The notes under the pieces are model-generated. The model did not search any database. It saw nothing but the letters and a program-made list of their open reading frames with translations, and was not told the DNA's origin. 64,000 nucleotides of DNA, taken from assembly GCF_018494065.1 (NCBI RefSeq), contig NZ_JABBFR010000001.1, positions 184,205 to 248,204 of the forward strand, given 5' to 3'. Within the stretch, counting starts at the first letter, position 1. Each line of letters begins with the position of its first letter. The translations under genes were made by a program, and so were the position numbers. Origin of the DNA: Rosenbergiella gaditana. GTDB lineage: Bacteria; Pseudomonadota; Gammaproteobacteria; Enterobacterales; Enterobacteriaceae. Of the stretch, positions 28,788 through 38,625 are shown one piece after another.

Positions 28788-29146
28788 TTAAACTGCCATT
28801 TATCAGTGATAAACCCCTTTACCGTAATAGTGAACAGGGCAAGATCTTAGGTGTCTGTGCAGGGATTGCTGATTACAGTGGTGTACCGGCTAACGTGGTT
28901 CGGATTATTGCGGTTCTTTCAACGTTTGGCCTATTTTTTGTCACGTTATTAATTTATGTGGCGCTGGGTTTCATTTTGGATAAAAAACCTCGCGGGTATG
29001 AAGTAGAACCCGCTACACTTTCTATTGATGAGGTATTGAGTCAAGCAGATCAAACCTTGAAAGAGAGTGAACAACGTCTGCGTAAGATGGAAGGCTATGT
29101 CACATCAGAAACCTTTTCGGTTCGTAGTCGTTTTCGGAAGCTTTAA
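28784..29146 (+). CDS. pspC: PspC, membrane sensor of the phage-shock response
   Basis: 120 residues from the ATG at 28784, which overlaps the pspB TGA. PspC domain motif KILGVCAGIADYSGVPANVV, a transmembrane segment about 45-68, and a C-terminal cytoplasmic part that ends RSRFRKL like E. coli PspC. Confidence 0.95.
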   Translation: MIKLPFISDKPLYRNSEQGKILGVCAGIADYSGVPANVVRIIAVLSTFGLFFVTLLIYVALGFILDKKPRGYEVEPATLSIDEVLSQADQTLKESEQRLRKMEGYVTSETFSVRSRFRKL

Positions 29147-29188
29147 GTCATCTGTCTCATCGTGAGCGGATTATAAAGTGAGGGTTTG

Positions 29189-29437
29189 ATGAACAAACAA
29201 TGGAAAGACTCAGCAAAACGGCAGGTGAAACCTGCCTTAAAATCAGTGGGTAAATTTGTACTCATTAATGCTATTACTTTTGGTCCTGCAGGCGTGGCTG
29301 GCTGGGCAGTAAAATCGGTGAGTAAAAAGCCGGTGAAACTCTTTCTCGGGATGGTCTTAGAACCGCTTCTGAGTAAAATGATGAAAAAAATTTCCGCTAA
29401 ATTACTAAAAGAGCAGCATGAAAAAAATCCAAAATGA
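29189..29437 (+). CDS. pspD: PspD, phage-shock accessory protein
   Basis: 82 residues from the ATG at 29189 with AGGG upstream. A basic protein with one hydrophobic stretch (FVLINAITFGPAGVAGWAV). Peripheral inner-membrane protein of uncertain role. Overlaps ycjX by 20 bases; pspE, which follows pspD in E. coli, is absent. Confidence 0.9.
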   Translation: MNKQWKDSAKRQVKPALKSVGKFVLINAITFGPAGVAGWAVKSVSKKPVKLFLGMVLEPLLSKMMKKISAKLLKEQHEKNPK

Positions 29438-30812
29438 GGTGATCTCTTGGGTGCAACGCAGCACAGATCAGCATCTCTGTCTTGCGGTGACAGGATTGAG
29501 TCGCAGTGGTAAAACGGCGTTTATCACCTCTTTAGTCAATCAGCTACTTTCTGTTAATCATGGTACACGTTTACCGCTCTTTACCCCAGTGCGTGAAGGG
29601 CGGATTATTGGCGTAAAACGAGTGCCTCAACGTGACCTTGCTACGCCAAGTTTTAGCTATGACACTGGACTTGCCCAACTCTATGGACTTCCTGCGAGTT
29701 GGCCCACTCCCACGCAAGGGGTGAGTAAAATCGAGTTGGTTATTCGTTACCGTACTCAGCATTCACTGATGCGTTACCTTAAAGCGACCTCATCGCTTCG
29801 CCTTGAAATCATCGATTATCCAGGTGAATGGTTACTTGATCTGCCGATGTTAGAGCAAAGCTATACACAATGGTCTGCGCAAATGCGCGAGTTACTCACA
29901 GGTCAGCGTGCAGAGTGGGCATCAACTTGGCAGGCGGCTTGCGCCGACCTCGATCCCCACGCGCCAGCCGACGACCTATTACTCACCGAGATTGCACAGC
30001 GTTGGACCGATTACCTTCATCAGTGTAAAAAAGAAGGCTACCACTTTATCCAGCCCGGTCGCTTTATTTTACCCGGTGAAATGGCTGGCGCTCCTGCATT
30101 ACAATTTTTTCCTTGGCCATTTGATGATCTTCCCGCTAACCACGCAGATAGCCACGATAAAACCTCCACGTTTGCTACGCTGAGACAACGCTACGATTTT
30201 TATTGCCAACATGTCGTGAAGAAATTCTATAAAGAGTTTTTTGTGAAATTTGATCGTCAGATTGTGTTGGTGGATTGTTTACAGCCCCTGAATAGGGGAC
30301 CGAATGCTTTTAATGATATGCGCTTAGCCTTGACGCAACTGATGCAGAGCTTTCACTACGGTCAGCGCTCACTAATTAGACGGCTCTTTTCTCCGGTAAT
30401 CGATAAACTGCTTTTTGCTGCGACAAAAGCTGATCATGTTACCAGCGATCAACACGCCAATATGGTCTCTTTACTCCGCCAGGTGACCCAAGCAGCTTGG
30501 CAAAATGCTGCGTTTGAAGGGGTAAATATCGAATGCTTAGCGTTGAGTTCAATCCAAGCAACAATTCCTGGCATTATCGAACATCAACATCAACAGGTCC
30601 CCGCGCTGAGAGGACGACGTTTACCAGACTATCAGCCGGTTTCACTCTATCCTGGTGAAGTCCCTACACAGCTGCCTACCGCTTCTTTTTGGCAACAGCA
30701 AGGATTCAAGTTCGAAAACTTCTCGCCACTGGAGATGGATGCCAATAAGCCATTACCACATTTACGTATGGATAACGCGTTAGATTTTTTATTGGGAGAT
30801 AAACTGAAATGA
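29418..30812 (+). CDS. ycjX: YcjX, DUF463 P-loop protein of the Psp regulon
   Basis: 464 residues. P-loop GLSRSGKT (26-33) and further G-protein-like motifs (DYPGEWLLD, ATKADHV). A conserved nucleotide-binding protein of unknown action that is co-regulated with psp genes in several bacteria. Here it is within the same transcription unit, overlapping pspD and overlapping ycjF by four bases (ATGA). Confidence 0.95.
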   Translation: MKKIQNEVISWVQRSTDQHLCLAVTGLSRSGKTAFITSLVNQLLSVNHGTRLPLFTPVREGRIIGVKRVPQRDLATPSFSYDTGLAQLYGLPASWPTPTQGVSKIELVIRYRTQHSLMRYLKATSSLRLEIIDYPGEWLLDLPMLEQSYTQWSAQMRELLTGQRAEWASTWQAACADLDPHAPADDLLLTEIAQRWTDYLHQCKKEGYHFIQPGRFILPGEMAGAPALQFFPWPFDDLPANHADSHDKTSTFATLRQRYDFYCQHVVKKFYKEFFVKFDRQIVLVDCLQPLNRGPNAFNDMRLALTQLMQSFHYGQRSLIRRLFSPVIDKLLFAATKADHVTSDQHANMVSLLRQVTQAAWQNAAFEGVNIECLALSSIQATIPGIIEHQHQQVPALRGRRLPDYQPVSLYPGEVPTQLPTASFWQQQGFKFENFSPLEMDANKPLPHLRMDNALDFLLGDKLK

Positions 30813-31867
30813 AGGGCAATGATGTTAGGCCACGCATAGATTTTGCCGTGACGCCCTCAGAGTCGAACGCAGAAAAGATTAAAATAGCCCATCACTTTGA
30901 CGAACAGCACGCAGAGCAGCATTTTGTTGCTGAAGAGTATGAACACCATGATGGGCTGAATGACGTTGAAGAAATCATATTGGAACAGAGTTTACGTCCT
31001 AGATTTCCTGTGTGGGCCCGTCTGCTACTGCTGGGTGTACTCGTTTTATTCGTGAGTGGTGTTGCACAGCTGGTCCAAACTATTCTCACGGCTTGGTATG
31101 AGAAACAGTGGGTTACCATTGGGATGGCAACTGCTGGGGTGATGATTGTGTGTGCTGGGTTGGGTGCAATGCTGGCAGAGTTATCACGATTACGACGGTT
31201 AAAAAAACAGATGCACATTCATCAGTATGCGCAGAGGTTGTTATCCAGCCACAGCCATCAGCATGGCGTGGCATTTTGTGAAAGCTTGATTAAGGATGCT
31301 GGACTGCCCGCTGAGCATCCGGCTGTGATGCAATGGCATGCAGCCCTTGACCCTTCACTGAGTGATAAAGAGGTCGTCACCCTCTACTCCACCCTTGTCC
31401 AACCGACATTCGATAACCAAGCTCGCCGTTTAATTCGTCAAACAGCAACCCAATCGGCCTTTATGGTCGCTGCAAGTCCTTATGCACTGGTCGATATGGG
31501 ATTGGTCGCTTGGCGCAGCCTGCGTATGATTAATCAAATTGCCAAGCTTTATCAGGTTGAACCAGGTTATTTCGGGCGTATAAAGCTACTGCGTGCCTTA
31601 TTAGTGAATATGGCCGTCGCAGGTGCCAGCGAATGGATCCAAGAAAGTAGCCTTGATTGGTTATCACAAGATCTCGCGGCACGCCTCTCTGGTCGTGTTG
31701 CGCAGGGTGTGGGAATTGGATTACTGACGGCGCGTTTAGGGGTTAAGACAATGTCTCTCTGCCGGCCAATCCCTTGGGTTGAGGGAGAGGCACCGAAAGT
31801 CAGTGAGTTTCGGCGCGGGTTAATTGCCGATCTTGGCGATAAATTTCGGCATCGTAAATCAGATTAA
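30809..31867 (+). CDS. ycjF: YcjF, DUF697 inner-membrane protein
   Basis: 352 residues. Cytoplasmic, acidic N-terminus, two transmembrane segments at about 70-92 and 98-120, and a C-terminal DUF697-type domain with hydrophobic helices (SAFMVAASPYALVDMGLVAW). Works in the same operon as ycjX; function unknown. Confidence 0.94.
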   Translation: MKGNDVRPRIDFAVTPSESNAEKIKIAHHFDEQHAEQHFVAEEYEHHDGLNDVEEIILEQSLRPRFPVWARLLLLGVLVLFVSGVAQLVQTILTAWYEKQWVTIGMATAGVMIVCAGLGAMLAELSRLRRLKKQMHIHQYAQRLLSSHSHQHGVAFCESLIKDAGLPAEHPAVMQWHAALDPSLSDKEVVTLYSTLVQPTFDNQARRLIRQTATQSAFMVAASPYALVDMGLVAWRSLRMINQIAKLYQVEPGYFGRIKLLRALLVNMAVAGASEWIQESSLDWLSQDLAARLSGRVAQGVGIGLLTARLGVKTMSLCRPIPWVEGEAPKVSEFRRGLIADLGDKFRHRKSD

Positions 31868-31978
31868 TGATTGACGTGTCTATTGTACTCGCGAGTGTCA
31901 ACTTTTCCTGACAGAAATATTCTGCTTTATTTATACCTAGCGTATACTTAAGGTATTACGCAGTCGGGGAGAGTTGTC

Positions 31979-33529
31979 ATGCGCTTAGAAGTACAATGCC
32001 AAGATCGTCAAGGATTGGTTCACGAACTTTTAAACTTATTAGTAAAACGTAATATCGATCTTTATGGTATCGAGATTAGTGAGAACTATACGGTCTATCT
32101 GCGATTTAGCTCCGTAAACTTCGACGATTTCAGCGGACTCATGGCTGAAATTAGGAGAACACCAGGTGTGAGCGATGTACGCCGTGTAACGTACATGCCC
32201 TCTGAACAGGCCAAACGCGCTTTACATGCTTTGGTCAACAGCCTGCCTGAACCGGTGTTATGTACTGATTTGAAAGGGCGCATTGAACTGACTAACATGG
32301 CAGCCCAGCAGCTTTTTGCACTCGATAATCACTCGCCAGCGCAGTTACTGACCAGCTTGCTTCCGAATATTGAGCTTCCTCAATTTCATACTAAGAGGTC
32401 ACTGCCCTTTACTTTACAGGGACGCGACTTTTTGGTTGAGATATGTCCACTTTTCTTGCCAGATGATGACACCTCACAAGTACAACAAACCGGCACCTTA
32501 GTGATTTTTAAATCCGCGACCGAAATCGGTAGGGGGGTAACGGTCGCCGAGCTTGATACAGAGGGGGCGTTTAATCATGTCATTGCCGACAGTCCAAAGA
32601 TGCGCCAGGTGGTACAACGAGCAAAAAAACTCGCGATGCACGATGCACCTTTGTTGATTATTGGGGAGACGGGAACAGGTAAAGACATTATTGCTCGTGC
32701 TTGTCACCAATTAAGCCCACGCCATAGCCATCCTTTCTTGGCGTTAAACTGCGGTTCATTGCCTGATGATGTCGCGGAAAGTGAATTATTTGGTCATGCG
32801 GCAGGCGCATACCCTAACGCATTTGAAACTCAAAAAGGTTTTTTTGAACAAGCCGCGGGCGGTTCGGTATTTCTCGATGAAATCGGCGAAATGTCCCCAA
32901 GTCTACAGACTAAACTGCTGAGGTTTCTTAATGATGGAACCTTTAGGCGCGTAGGGGATGAGCATGAAGTGCATGTGGATGTCAGAGTGATTTGTGCGAC
33001 CCAGAAAAATCTACAAGAACTTGTTGACTTGGGCACCTTCCGCGAAGACCTGTTTTATCGCTTAAATGTGTTATCCCTACAGTTACCTGCACTACGCGAG
33101 CACCCGCAAGATCTTATGGCCTTGGCGAGCTTCTTTGTTGCGCGTTTTGCCCACGAGCAGGGGATTACCGTACCCCGATTGGCACCTTCACTTGCTACCC
33201 ATCTATCACGCTATCACTGGCCGGGAAATGTTCGCCAGTTGAAAAACTGCCTTTATGCAGCGATGACGCAATGTGAGGGGGATGAACTACGGCCGCAAGA
33301 TGTGAATCTACCAAACTTCACGAATGATGACGACGTCGATATTTTGCAGCTTGAAGGGAGTCTCGACGAGATTAACGGACGCTTTGAACGCTCAGTCTTA
33401 ACAAAACTCTATGCCAGTTATCCCAGCACACGTAAATTAGCCAAGCGATTAGGGGTATCACACACCGCGATAGCGAATAAATTGCGTGAATATGGTGTCG
33501 GGCAGAAAAACAGTAAGCCGAAAGAGTAA
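31979..33529 (+). CDS. tyrR: TyrR, regulator of aromatic amino acid genes
   Basis: 516 residues. N-terminal ACT domain (about 1-75, binds aromatic amino acids), PAS domain (about 80-190), AAA+ domain with Walker A GETGTGKD, and a C-terminal helix-turn-helix (KLAKRLGVSHTAIANKLREY). The GAFTGA loop is replaced by GAYPNA, which is normal for TyrR since it works with sigma70. It represses or activates aroF, tyrP, aroP, mtr and similar genes with Tyr, Phe or Trp. Confidence 0.97.
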   Translation: MRLEVQCQDRQGLVHELLNLLVKRNIDLYGIEISENYTVYLRFSSVNFDDFSGLMAEIRRTPGVSDVRRVTYMPSEQAKRALHALVNSLPEPVLCTDLKGRIELTNMAAQQLFALDNHSPAQLLTSLLPNIELPQFHTKRSLPFTLQGRDFLVEICPLFLPDDDTSQVQQTGTLVIFKSATEIGRGVTVAELDTEGAFNHVIADSPKMRQVVQRAKKLAMHDAPLLIIGETGTGKDIIARACHQLSPRHSHPFLALNCGSLPDDVAESELFGHAAGAYPNAFETQKGFFEQAAGGSVFLDEIGEMSPSLQTKLLRFLNDGTFRRVGDEHEVHVDVRVICATQKNLQELVDLGTFREDLFYRLNVLSLQLPALREHPQDLMALASFFVARFAHEQGITVPRLAPSLATHLSRYHWPGNVRQLKNCLYAAMTQCEGDELRPQDVNLPNFTNDDDVDILQLEGSLDEINGRFERSVLTKLYASYPSTRKLAKRLGVSHTAIANKLREYGVGQKNSKPKE

Positions 33530-33549
33530 GTAGAGCGGTACGCTAACAA

Positions 33550-33572
33550 GGCCAAGCAGATTCTGCTTGGCC
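33550..33572. terminator. Bidirectional hairpin between tyrR and tpx
   Basis: Perfect stem GGCCAAGCAG/CTGCTTGGCC with a short loop between two convergent genes. Confidence 0.7.
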
Positions 33573-33579
33573 AGCGTGA

Positions 33580-34083
33580 TTATTTTAAGCTGTTCAAGGC
33601 TGCATCATAATCAGGTTCTTGAGCGATTTCTGACACTAGCTCGCAATAAATCACTTCATCGTTTTCGTTTAATACGATTACCGCACGAGCGGTGAGGCCG
33701 GCTAAAGGACCTTCTTCGATATCTACGCCCCATGACTTTTTAAACTCTGGATGGCGGAATGTGGATAATGATTCAACGTTATCTAGACCATCCGCCGCAC
33801 AAAAGCGAGATTGTGCGAAAGGTAAATCAGCGGAGACGCATAGCACAACGGTATTGGCTAGCTCTGACGCTAATTGGTTAAATTTACGGACAGAGGCCGC
33901 GCAGACGCCCGTATCAACGCTTGGGAAAATATTCAGTACTTTACGCTGACCTGCATAGGCTGTTAAGCCAATATCGGCAAGATCTTTATTCGTTAGCGTT
34001 AACGCAGGGGCTTTGCTGCCAGCGCTTGGGAATTGACCAGCGACGGTGATAGGTGAACCTTTGAGCGTAACAGATTGCGACAT
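33580..34083 (-). CDS. tpx: Thiol peroxidase Tpx
   Basis: 167 residues. Peroxiredoxin of the Tpx class. Peroxidatic Cys61 ([14 protein letters not shown]) and resolving Cys95 (SRFCAAD) sit at the E. coli positions; Cys82 is the extra conserved cysteine. Reduces lipid and hydrogen peroxides with thioredoxin. Start follows AAGGAAT. Confidence 0.97.
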   Translation of the reverse strand: MSQSVTLKGSPITVAGQFPSAGSKAPALTLTNKDLADIGLTAYAGQRKVLNIFPSVDTGVCAASVRKFNQLASELANTVVLCVSADLPFAQSRFCAADGLDNVESLSTFRHPEFKKSWGVDIEEGPLAGLTARAVIVLNENDEVIYCELVSEIAQEPDYDAALNSLK

Positions 34084-34245
34084 TATGGATTCCTTAATTC
34101 AAATAGTGCGTCCCTGTTTAGTAGGAACTTTAATGAGTTAACCCTACTTTTATGACATACTTTTGCGGTTTAATCGAGAGCTGAAATGCGAATCCGTGTA
34201 TTGGACCATGACAGTGAGTTAACTGAGGATTAAGGAATATCGTCT

Positions 34246-35853
34246 ATGCGTTATCTATCGAGCATTACCGTCGCCTGTTTAGTGCCACTCTATTTACCTT
34301 GTGTTGCTTCTGCTCAGTCTGACAGCTTGGCAGCCAACCAAGAGATTGTGCGTCAGATTAAAGATGAGCCGGCATCCTTAGACCCCGCACAGGCTGTTGG
34401 GCTTCCAGAAATTCCTATCCTTCGTGACTTATTCGAAGGACTGACCAATCAGGATGCACAAGGACATCCAGTACCCGGTGTAGCAGTTAGCTGGCATAGC
34501 AGTGACCAAAAAGTGTGGTTATTCACTCTACGTAAAGATGCCAAGTGGTCGAACGGTGACCCGGTCACGGCAAAAGATTTTGTATACAGCTGGCAGCGGA
34601 TGGTTGACCCACGCACCAGTTCTCCTTATGCCTGGTTCCCCGCCTTGGCGGCGATCGAAAATGCTGCTGAGATTACCGCGGGTAAAAAGCCATTGGCAAG
34701 TTTAGGGGTGGTGGCGAGCGATGACTACCATCTTAAAGTGACCTTAGCGCACCCAGTTGCCTGGTTCCCAGTGCTAACCAGTAGTTTCGCTTTGTATCCG
34801 GTGCCGCAAAAAGTTGTTGCTCAATACGGTAATCAATGGACATTACCGGGGCATCTGGTGGGAAACGGGGCGTATCAATTGGAGAAACACATTGTTAACG
34901 AACGTGTGGTACTGACCAGAAATAACCATTACTGGGATAATGCTCATTCGACGCTTAATAAGGTGACCTTCGTTCCACTCAGCGATTCAGTCACTGCTAC
35001 CCATTGGTATCAGGCGAATAATATTGATGTAACAGAGTCCTTTCCAAAAAATCGCTATCAACGTTTAAAGCAAACGATGCCGGGTGAGGTATATACTCCC
35101 GCGCAACTCGGTACCTATTATTATGCGTTTAATACTCATAAAGGGCCAACGGCAAACGTTAATGTAAGAAAAGCTTTATCTTGGACCATCGATCGACACA
35201 TTATCGCGGATAAAATTCTGCGAACCGGCGAGAAACCTGCTTGGTATTTCACCCCTGATATTACTCAAGGTTTTGCCCCTCCGACCTTAGCCTATCAACA
35301 ACTCAGCCAGGCTGAGCGTAATCGTCAGGCTAAACTACTGTTAAACGCAGCAGGGTATGGGCCGAGTCGTCCGTTGAAGATCAGTATTCTTTATAACACC
35401 TCGGACAGCAACAAACAGATAGCGATTGCCGTGGCATCGATGTGGAAAAAGAACTTAGGCGCAGAAGTGAGCTTGGTTAATCAAGAATGGAAAACCTATA
35501 TCGATAGCCGTAAACAAGGTAACTTTGACGTGATCCGCGCGTCGTGGGTGGGCGATTATAACGAGCCCTCAACATTCCTCTCACTATTGACCTCACAGCA
35601 CACAGGTAATATTTCACGGTTCACCAATAGCGCTTATGATGCATTAATGGATAAAGCCAGTAGGGAAACAACGCTCGCCCCACGTGAAAAAATTTACACT
35701 GCTGCAGAACAGATGATTGCGGAAAACGTACCCATTGCGCCGATTTATCAATACACCAATGGGCGTTTGATTAAACCTTGGGTAAAAGGCTATCCCATCA
35801 CCAATCCTGAAGATGTCGCTTATAGCCGACAATTACGTATCGAAAAGCATTAA
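34246..35853 (+). CDS. mppA: MppA, periplasmic murein tripeptide-binding protein
   Basis: 535 residues. Signal peptide about 1-23 (PCVASAQSD). SBP family 5 with strong match to MppA/OppA: RQIKDEPASLDPAQAVGLPE, DLFEGL, GDPVTAKDFVYSWQR, TESFPKNRYQ and FDVIRASWVGDYNEPSTFL. MppA hands the cell-wall tripeptide L-Ala-D-Glu-mDAP to the Opp permease for recycling. No permease genes follow; the genes ycjG and mpaA found near here in E. coli are absent from this gap. Confidence 0.92.
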   Translation: MRYLSSITVACLVPLYLPCVASAQSDSLAANQEIVRQIKDEPASLDPAQAVGLPEIPILRDLFEGLTNQDAQGHPVPGVAVSWHSSDQKVWLFTLRKDAKWSNGDPVTAKDFVYSWQRMVDPRTSSPYAWFPALAAIENAAEITAGKKPLASLGVVASDDYHLKVTLAHPVAWFPVLTSSFALYPVPQKVVAQYGNQWTLPGHLVGNGAYQLEKHIVNERVVLTRNNHYWDNAHSTLNKVTFVPLSDSVTATHWYQANNIDVTESFPKNRYQRLKQTMPGEVYTPAQLGTYYYAFNTHKGPTANVNVRKALSWTIDRHIIADKILRTGEKPAWYFTPDITQGFAPPTLAYQQLSQAERNRQAKLLLNAAGYGPSRPLKISILYNTSDSNKQIAIAVASMWKKNLGAEVSLVNQEWKTYIDSRKQGNFDVIRASWVGDYNEPSTFLSLLTSQHTGNISRFTNSAYDALMDKASRETTLAPREKIYTAAEQMIAENVPIAPIYQYTNGRLIKPWVKGYPITNPEDVAYSRQLRIEKH

Positions 35854-35931
35854 TAAAATTTTACGTATTGAGTGACAGGCTAGGGTTCATTGCACTTACA
35901 CTGGAAAAAACACGAGAAGAAGGGAACCGTT

Positions 35932-36915
35932 TTGAGTTCAATCGATATTTCGCAATTGCATGTGCCTGATGCCATTATTGCTTGCCAACTTGATGGGGTG
36001 GGGGGAATGCTACCCATTTCCTCGGCAGGGCAAGTCGGGCCAACCAAACCTTGCTGGGTTCATCTAGACTATTCCTCCACCGTTAGCCGAGATTGGTTAC
36101 AATCCACGCCGCTTATTCCTGATACCGTTCGTGATGCGTTAGCAGGGGATAGTCTTCGCCCGCGTATTAGTCGGCTTGCAGATGGTTTTATGTTGGTGTT
36201 ACGGAGCATTAACCATAACGATAATGCGCGTCCCGATCAGCTGGTGGCCGTGCGAGTCTTTATTAATGGAGATTTGATCATCACTACCCGCAAACGTAAA
36301 GCGCGCGCCATTGATACGGTCTGGGAAGATTTACAAAATGGGCATGGTGCAGAAAATGCAGGAAACTGGATTGTCGAATTTTGTGACGCGCTGACCGAGC
36401 AAAGCGGCGAATTTATTGAACAATTGTATGACCGTATTATCGCGCTGGAAGATGCTCTATTGGATGCTAAAGTCCCAGCTCGCGGCGAAATGGCGCTTTT
36501 ACGCAAACAATTGATCGTGATGAGACGGTATATGGCACCACAACGCGATGTCTTTGCGCGGATTGCTAATGAAAAATTTACGTGGATGGCTGATGAGGAT
36601 CGACGCTTGATGCAAGATATTGCGGAGAGATTAGGTCGTGGCTTAGAAGATCTTGATGCAGGCATCGCCCGTACCGCAGTGATCAGTGATGAGATTGATG
36701 CGCTCATTGCCGAATCCATGAATCGTCGAACCTATATTATGTCGTTAATGGCGATGGTCTTTCTGCCGGCAACCTTCCTTACCGGTCTTTTCGGCGTTAA
36801 TCTAGGCGGTATTCCAGGTGGAAGTTGGCACTACGGTTTTACGGTGTTCTGTCTAGTTCTCGCTGCCATCGCAATCGCTGTAACATTATGGTTAAAAAGC
36901 CGCAAATGGCTCTAG
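35932..36915 (+). CDS. zntB: ZntB, CorA-family zinc transporter
   Basis: 327 residues, the E. coli length, from a TTG start at 35932 preceded by GAAGGGA; the earlier in-frame start at 35890 gives a non-homologous extension. A large cytoplasmic domain (ALAGDSLRPRISRL, LLRKQLIVMRRYMAPQRDV) is followed by two transmembrane helices, with the GxN signature in FGVNLGGIPGG. Mediates zinc transport across the inner membrane, proton-coupled in E. coli. Confidence 0.95.
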   Translation: MSSIDISQLHVPDAIIACQLDGVGGMLPISSAGQVGPTKPCWVHLDYSSTVSRDWLQSTPLIPDTVRDALAGDSLRPRISRLADGFMLVLRSINHNDNARPDQLVAVRVFINGDLIITTRKRKARAIDTVWEDLQNGHGAENAGNWIVEFCDALTEQSGEFIEQLYDRIIALEDALLDAKVPARGEMALLRKQLIVMRRYMAPQRDVFARIANEKFTWMADEDRRLMQDIAERLGRGLEDLDAGIARTAVISDEIDALIAESMNRRTYIMSLMAMVFLPATFLTGLFGVNLGGIPGGSWHYGFTVFCLVLAAIAIAVTLWLKSRKWL

Positions 36916-36933
36916 GTAATGCCATACAAAAAG

Positions 36934-36975
36934 GTGATCTGAATCAAAACGAAAGATTGGTCGCTAGGGCATACT
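36934..36975 (+). promoter_or_regulatory. FNR-dependent promoter of fnrS
   Basis: GTGAT-CTGA-ATCAA at 36934-36947 matches the FNR box TTGAT-N4-ATCAA at nine of ten positions. Its centre is about 42 bases before the predicted fnrS start, the class II position, and ATACTT at 36970-36975 fits the -10. Confidence 0.88.
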
Positions 36976-36982
36976 TCCCTTC

Positions 36983-37106
36983 GCAGGTGAATGCAACGTC
37001 AAGCGATGGGCGTTGTGCTCCACATTGTCTTATTTTTTGAATTAAAGCATAGCGAAATTGATTCTCATGACCCCGGCACCTAGGAAACTAGGGCCGGTTT
37101 TTTTTT
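36983..37106 (+). ncRNA. fnrS: FnrS, anaerobically induced small RNA
   Basis: The 5' part GCAGGTGAATGCAACGTCAA and the following GCGATGGGCGTTG region are nearly identical to E. coli FnrS, including both target-pairing loops, and TTGAATTAAAGCATAGC recurs downstream. The terminator stem CCGG..CCGG region with nine T ends at 37106. Length about 124 bases (E. coli about 122). FnrS represses mRNAs of aerobic metabolism when oxygen is absent. Its place between zntB and the next RNA-related gene is as in E. coli. Confidence 0.95.
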
Positions 37107-37142
37107 GGAAAAAAAAGGAAGGCAATTGCCTTCCTAGAATAA

Positions 37143-38081
37143 TTAGTTGAGTTCAACAATATCGAGCCGGTCATGGGTACGGGGTTGATCCTCATTATCG
37201 TCAGGCTGCCAGCCGATTGGCGTCACAGGCAGTGTCTCCCGATCAAAGGCTAGGTCACCGCCTTCTACAACAGGACTCCCGTGGGTCACTGCATGAAAAT
37301 CAAATAATGTGGTATCAGCCATATGGGAAGGGACAATATTTTGCATGGCGCTAAACATCGTTTCGATTCGACCAGGATAACGCTTATCCCAATCGCGTAA
37401 CATATCACCGATCACCTGGCGTTGTAGATTAGGTTGCGATCCACAAAGGTTACAAGGAATAATCGGGAACTGTTTAGCTTCAGAGAAGCGAATAATATCT
37501 TTCTCGCGGCAATAGGCGAGGGGCCGTATAACAATATGTTTACCATCGTCGCTCATTAACTTCGGTGGCATACCTTTCATTTTGCCGCCATAGAACATAT
37601 TCAAAAATAACGTTTGAATGATGTCATCGCGGTGATGGCCCAAGGCGATTTTAGTACAGCCTAACTCTGAGGCAGTGCGATACAGGATCCCGCGTCGTAG
37701 GCGCGAGCATAACGAGCAAGTCGTTTTCCCTTCAGGGATCTTCTCTTTGACGATAGAGTAGGTATCTTCTTCGACAATCTTATACTCAACGCCTAACGAT
37801 TCAAGGTATTCAGGGAGAATATGACCAGGAAAACCGGGTTGCTTCTGATCGAGGTTCACTGCGATCAGTGAAAAATTGATCGGTGCGCTTTTTTGTAAGC
37901 TACGTAGAATTTCAAGTAGGGTATAACTATCCTTACCGCCAGAGAGGCAAACCATGATTCGGTCGCCTTCCTCAATCATAGAAAAATCAGCAATCGCCTC
38001 ACCGACATTGCGACGTAAGCGTTTTTGTAATTTATTGAGGTTATATTGCTGTTTACTGGTAATTTCGGGATTGAATGACAT
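37143..38081 (-). CDS. ttcA: TtcA, tRNA 2-thiocytidine synthetase
   Basis: 312 residues. PP-loop SGGKDS (47-52) binds ATP; Cys122, Cys125 (TTCSLC) and Cys210/Cys213 (IPCNLC) are the conserved cysteines that hold the iron-sulfur cluster. Adds sulfur to C32 of certain tRNAs. A pairing with the divergent fnrS/zntB side is conserved in enterobacteria. dbpA, found close by in E. coli, is not here. Confidence 0.96.
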   Translation of the reverse strand: MSFNPEITSKQQYNLNKLQKRLRRNVGEAIADFSMIEEGDRIMVCLSGGKDSYTLLEILRSLQKSAPINFSLIAVNLDQKQPGFPGHILPEYLESLGVEYKIVEEDTYSIVKEKIPEGKTTCSLCSRLRRGILYRTASELGCTKIALGHHRDDIIQTLFLNMFYGGKMKGMPPKLMSDDGKHIVIRPLAYCREKDIIRFSEAKQFPIIPCNLCGSQPNLQRQVIGDMLRDWDKRYPGRIETMFSAMQNIVPSHMADTTLFDFHAVTHGSPVVEGGDLAFDRETLPVTPIGWQPDDNEDQPRTHDRLDIVELN

Positions 38082-38333
38082 TAAGCGAGTACCTGAATCA
38101 ATAATTCTTCGAGAAAGTCGTTTGACAGTGGTTGAACAAGTCGTCGTTCAACGCGCGGCGAAGTCTAGCATAATTCCTGCCTCAATCAGAAGTATTGCAT
38201 CAAAAGTCTTTAAAATTCCCCTCTAACGACTCAATGTTTAATTAAATCGTAAATAGTTATGTATTAACTCGATTAATTGTGCCAACTCTGACATATTTTC
38301 AAGCTCTTGCTTATAGACTCTGGAACTTACCGA

Positions 38334-38603
38334 ATGAAAGTTTTTTCTTTAATGCTGGCAGGCACTGTTATGTTTCTAGCGGGTTGTAGCAGCCATCAAC
38401 CTGCGGAACCTGAACAGCAGGCAACCGCTGCCCATATACAGCCTGTTCACATGTCTTCACTCGCCTCAGATAACTGTGAGATGGCAGGGGGCTCATTAGC
38501 CTACACGCGGCAACTCGACGGCAGTCGCGTTGGCATGTGTCAGCTTGTGAACGGTAAGCGTTGTAGTGAGACGGCATTGATGAGTGGTCACTGCGCACGC
38601 TAA
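38334..38603 (+). CDS. DUF333 lipoprotein (YdbJ-like)
   Basis: 89 residues from the ATG at 38334. Signal peptide with lipobox LAGC (Cys18). The mature end carries the DUF333 pattern NCEMAGGSLAYTRQLDGSRV then GMCQLVNGKRC and a final cysteine, with four cysteines likely in disulfides. It resembles YdbJ, which sits near ldhA in E. coli. Outer-membrane or periplasmic lipoprotein of unknown role. Confidence 0.85.
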   Translation: MKVFSLMLAGTVMFLAGCSSHQPAEPEQQATAAHIQPVHMSSLASDNCEMAGGSLAYTRQLDGSRVGMCQLVNGKRCSETALMSGHCAR

Positions 38604-38625
38604 GATTTTCTTCGCGTGCACTGAG

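Noticed and set aside
32776..32880. TyrR lacks the GAFTGA loop
   Set aside because: GAYPNA at this position is normal for TyrR, which does not activate sigma54.
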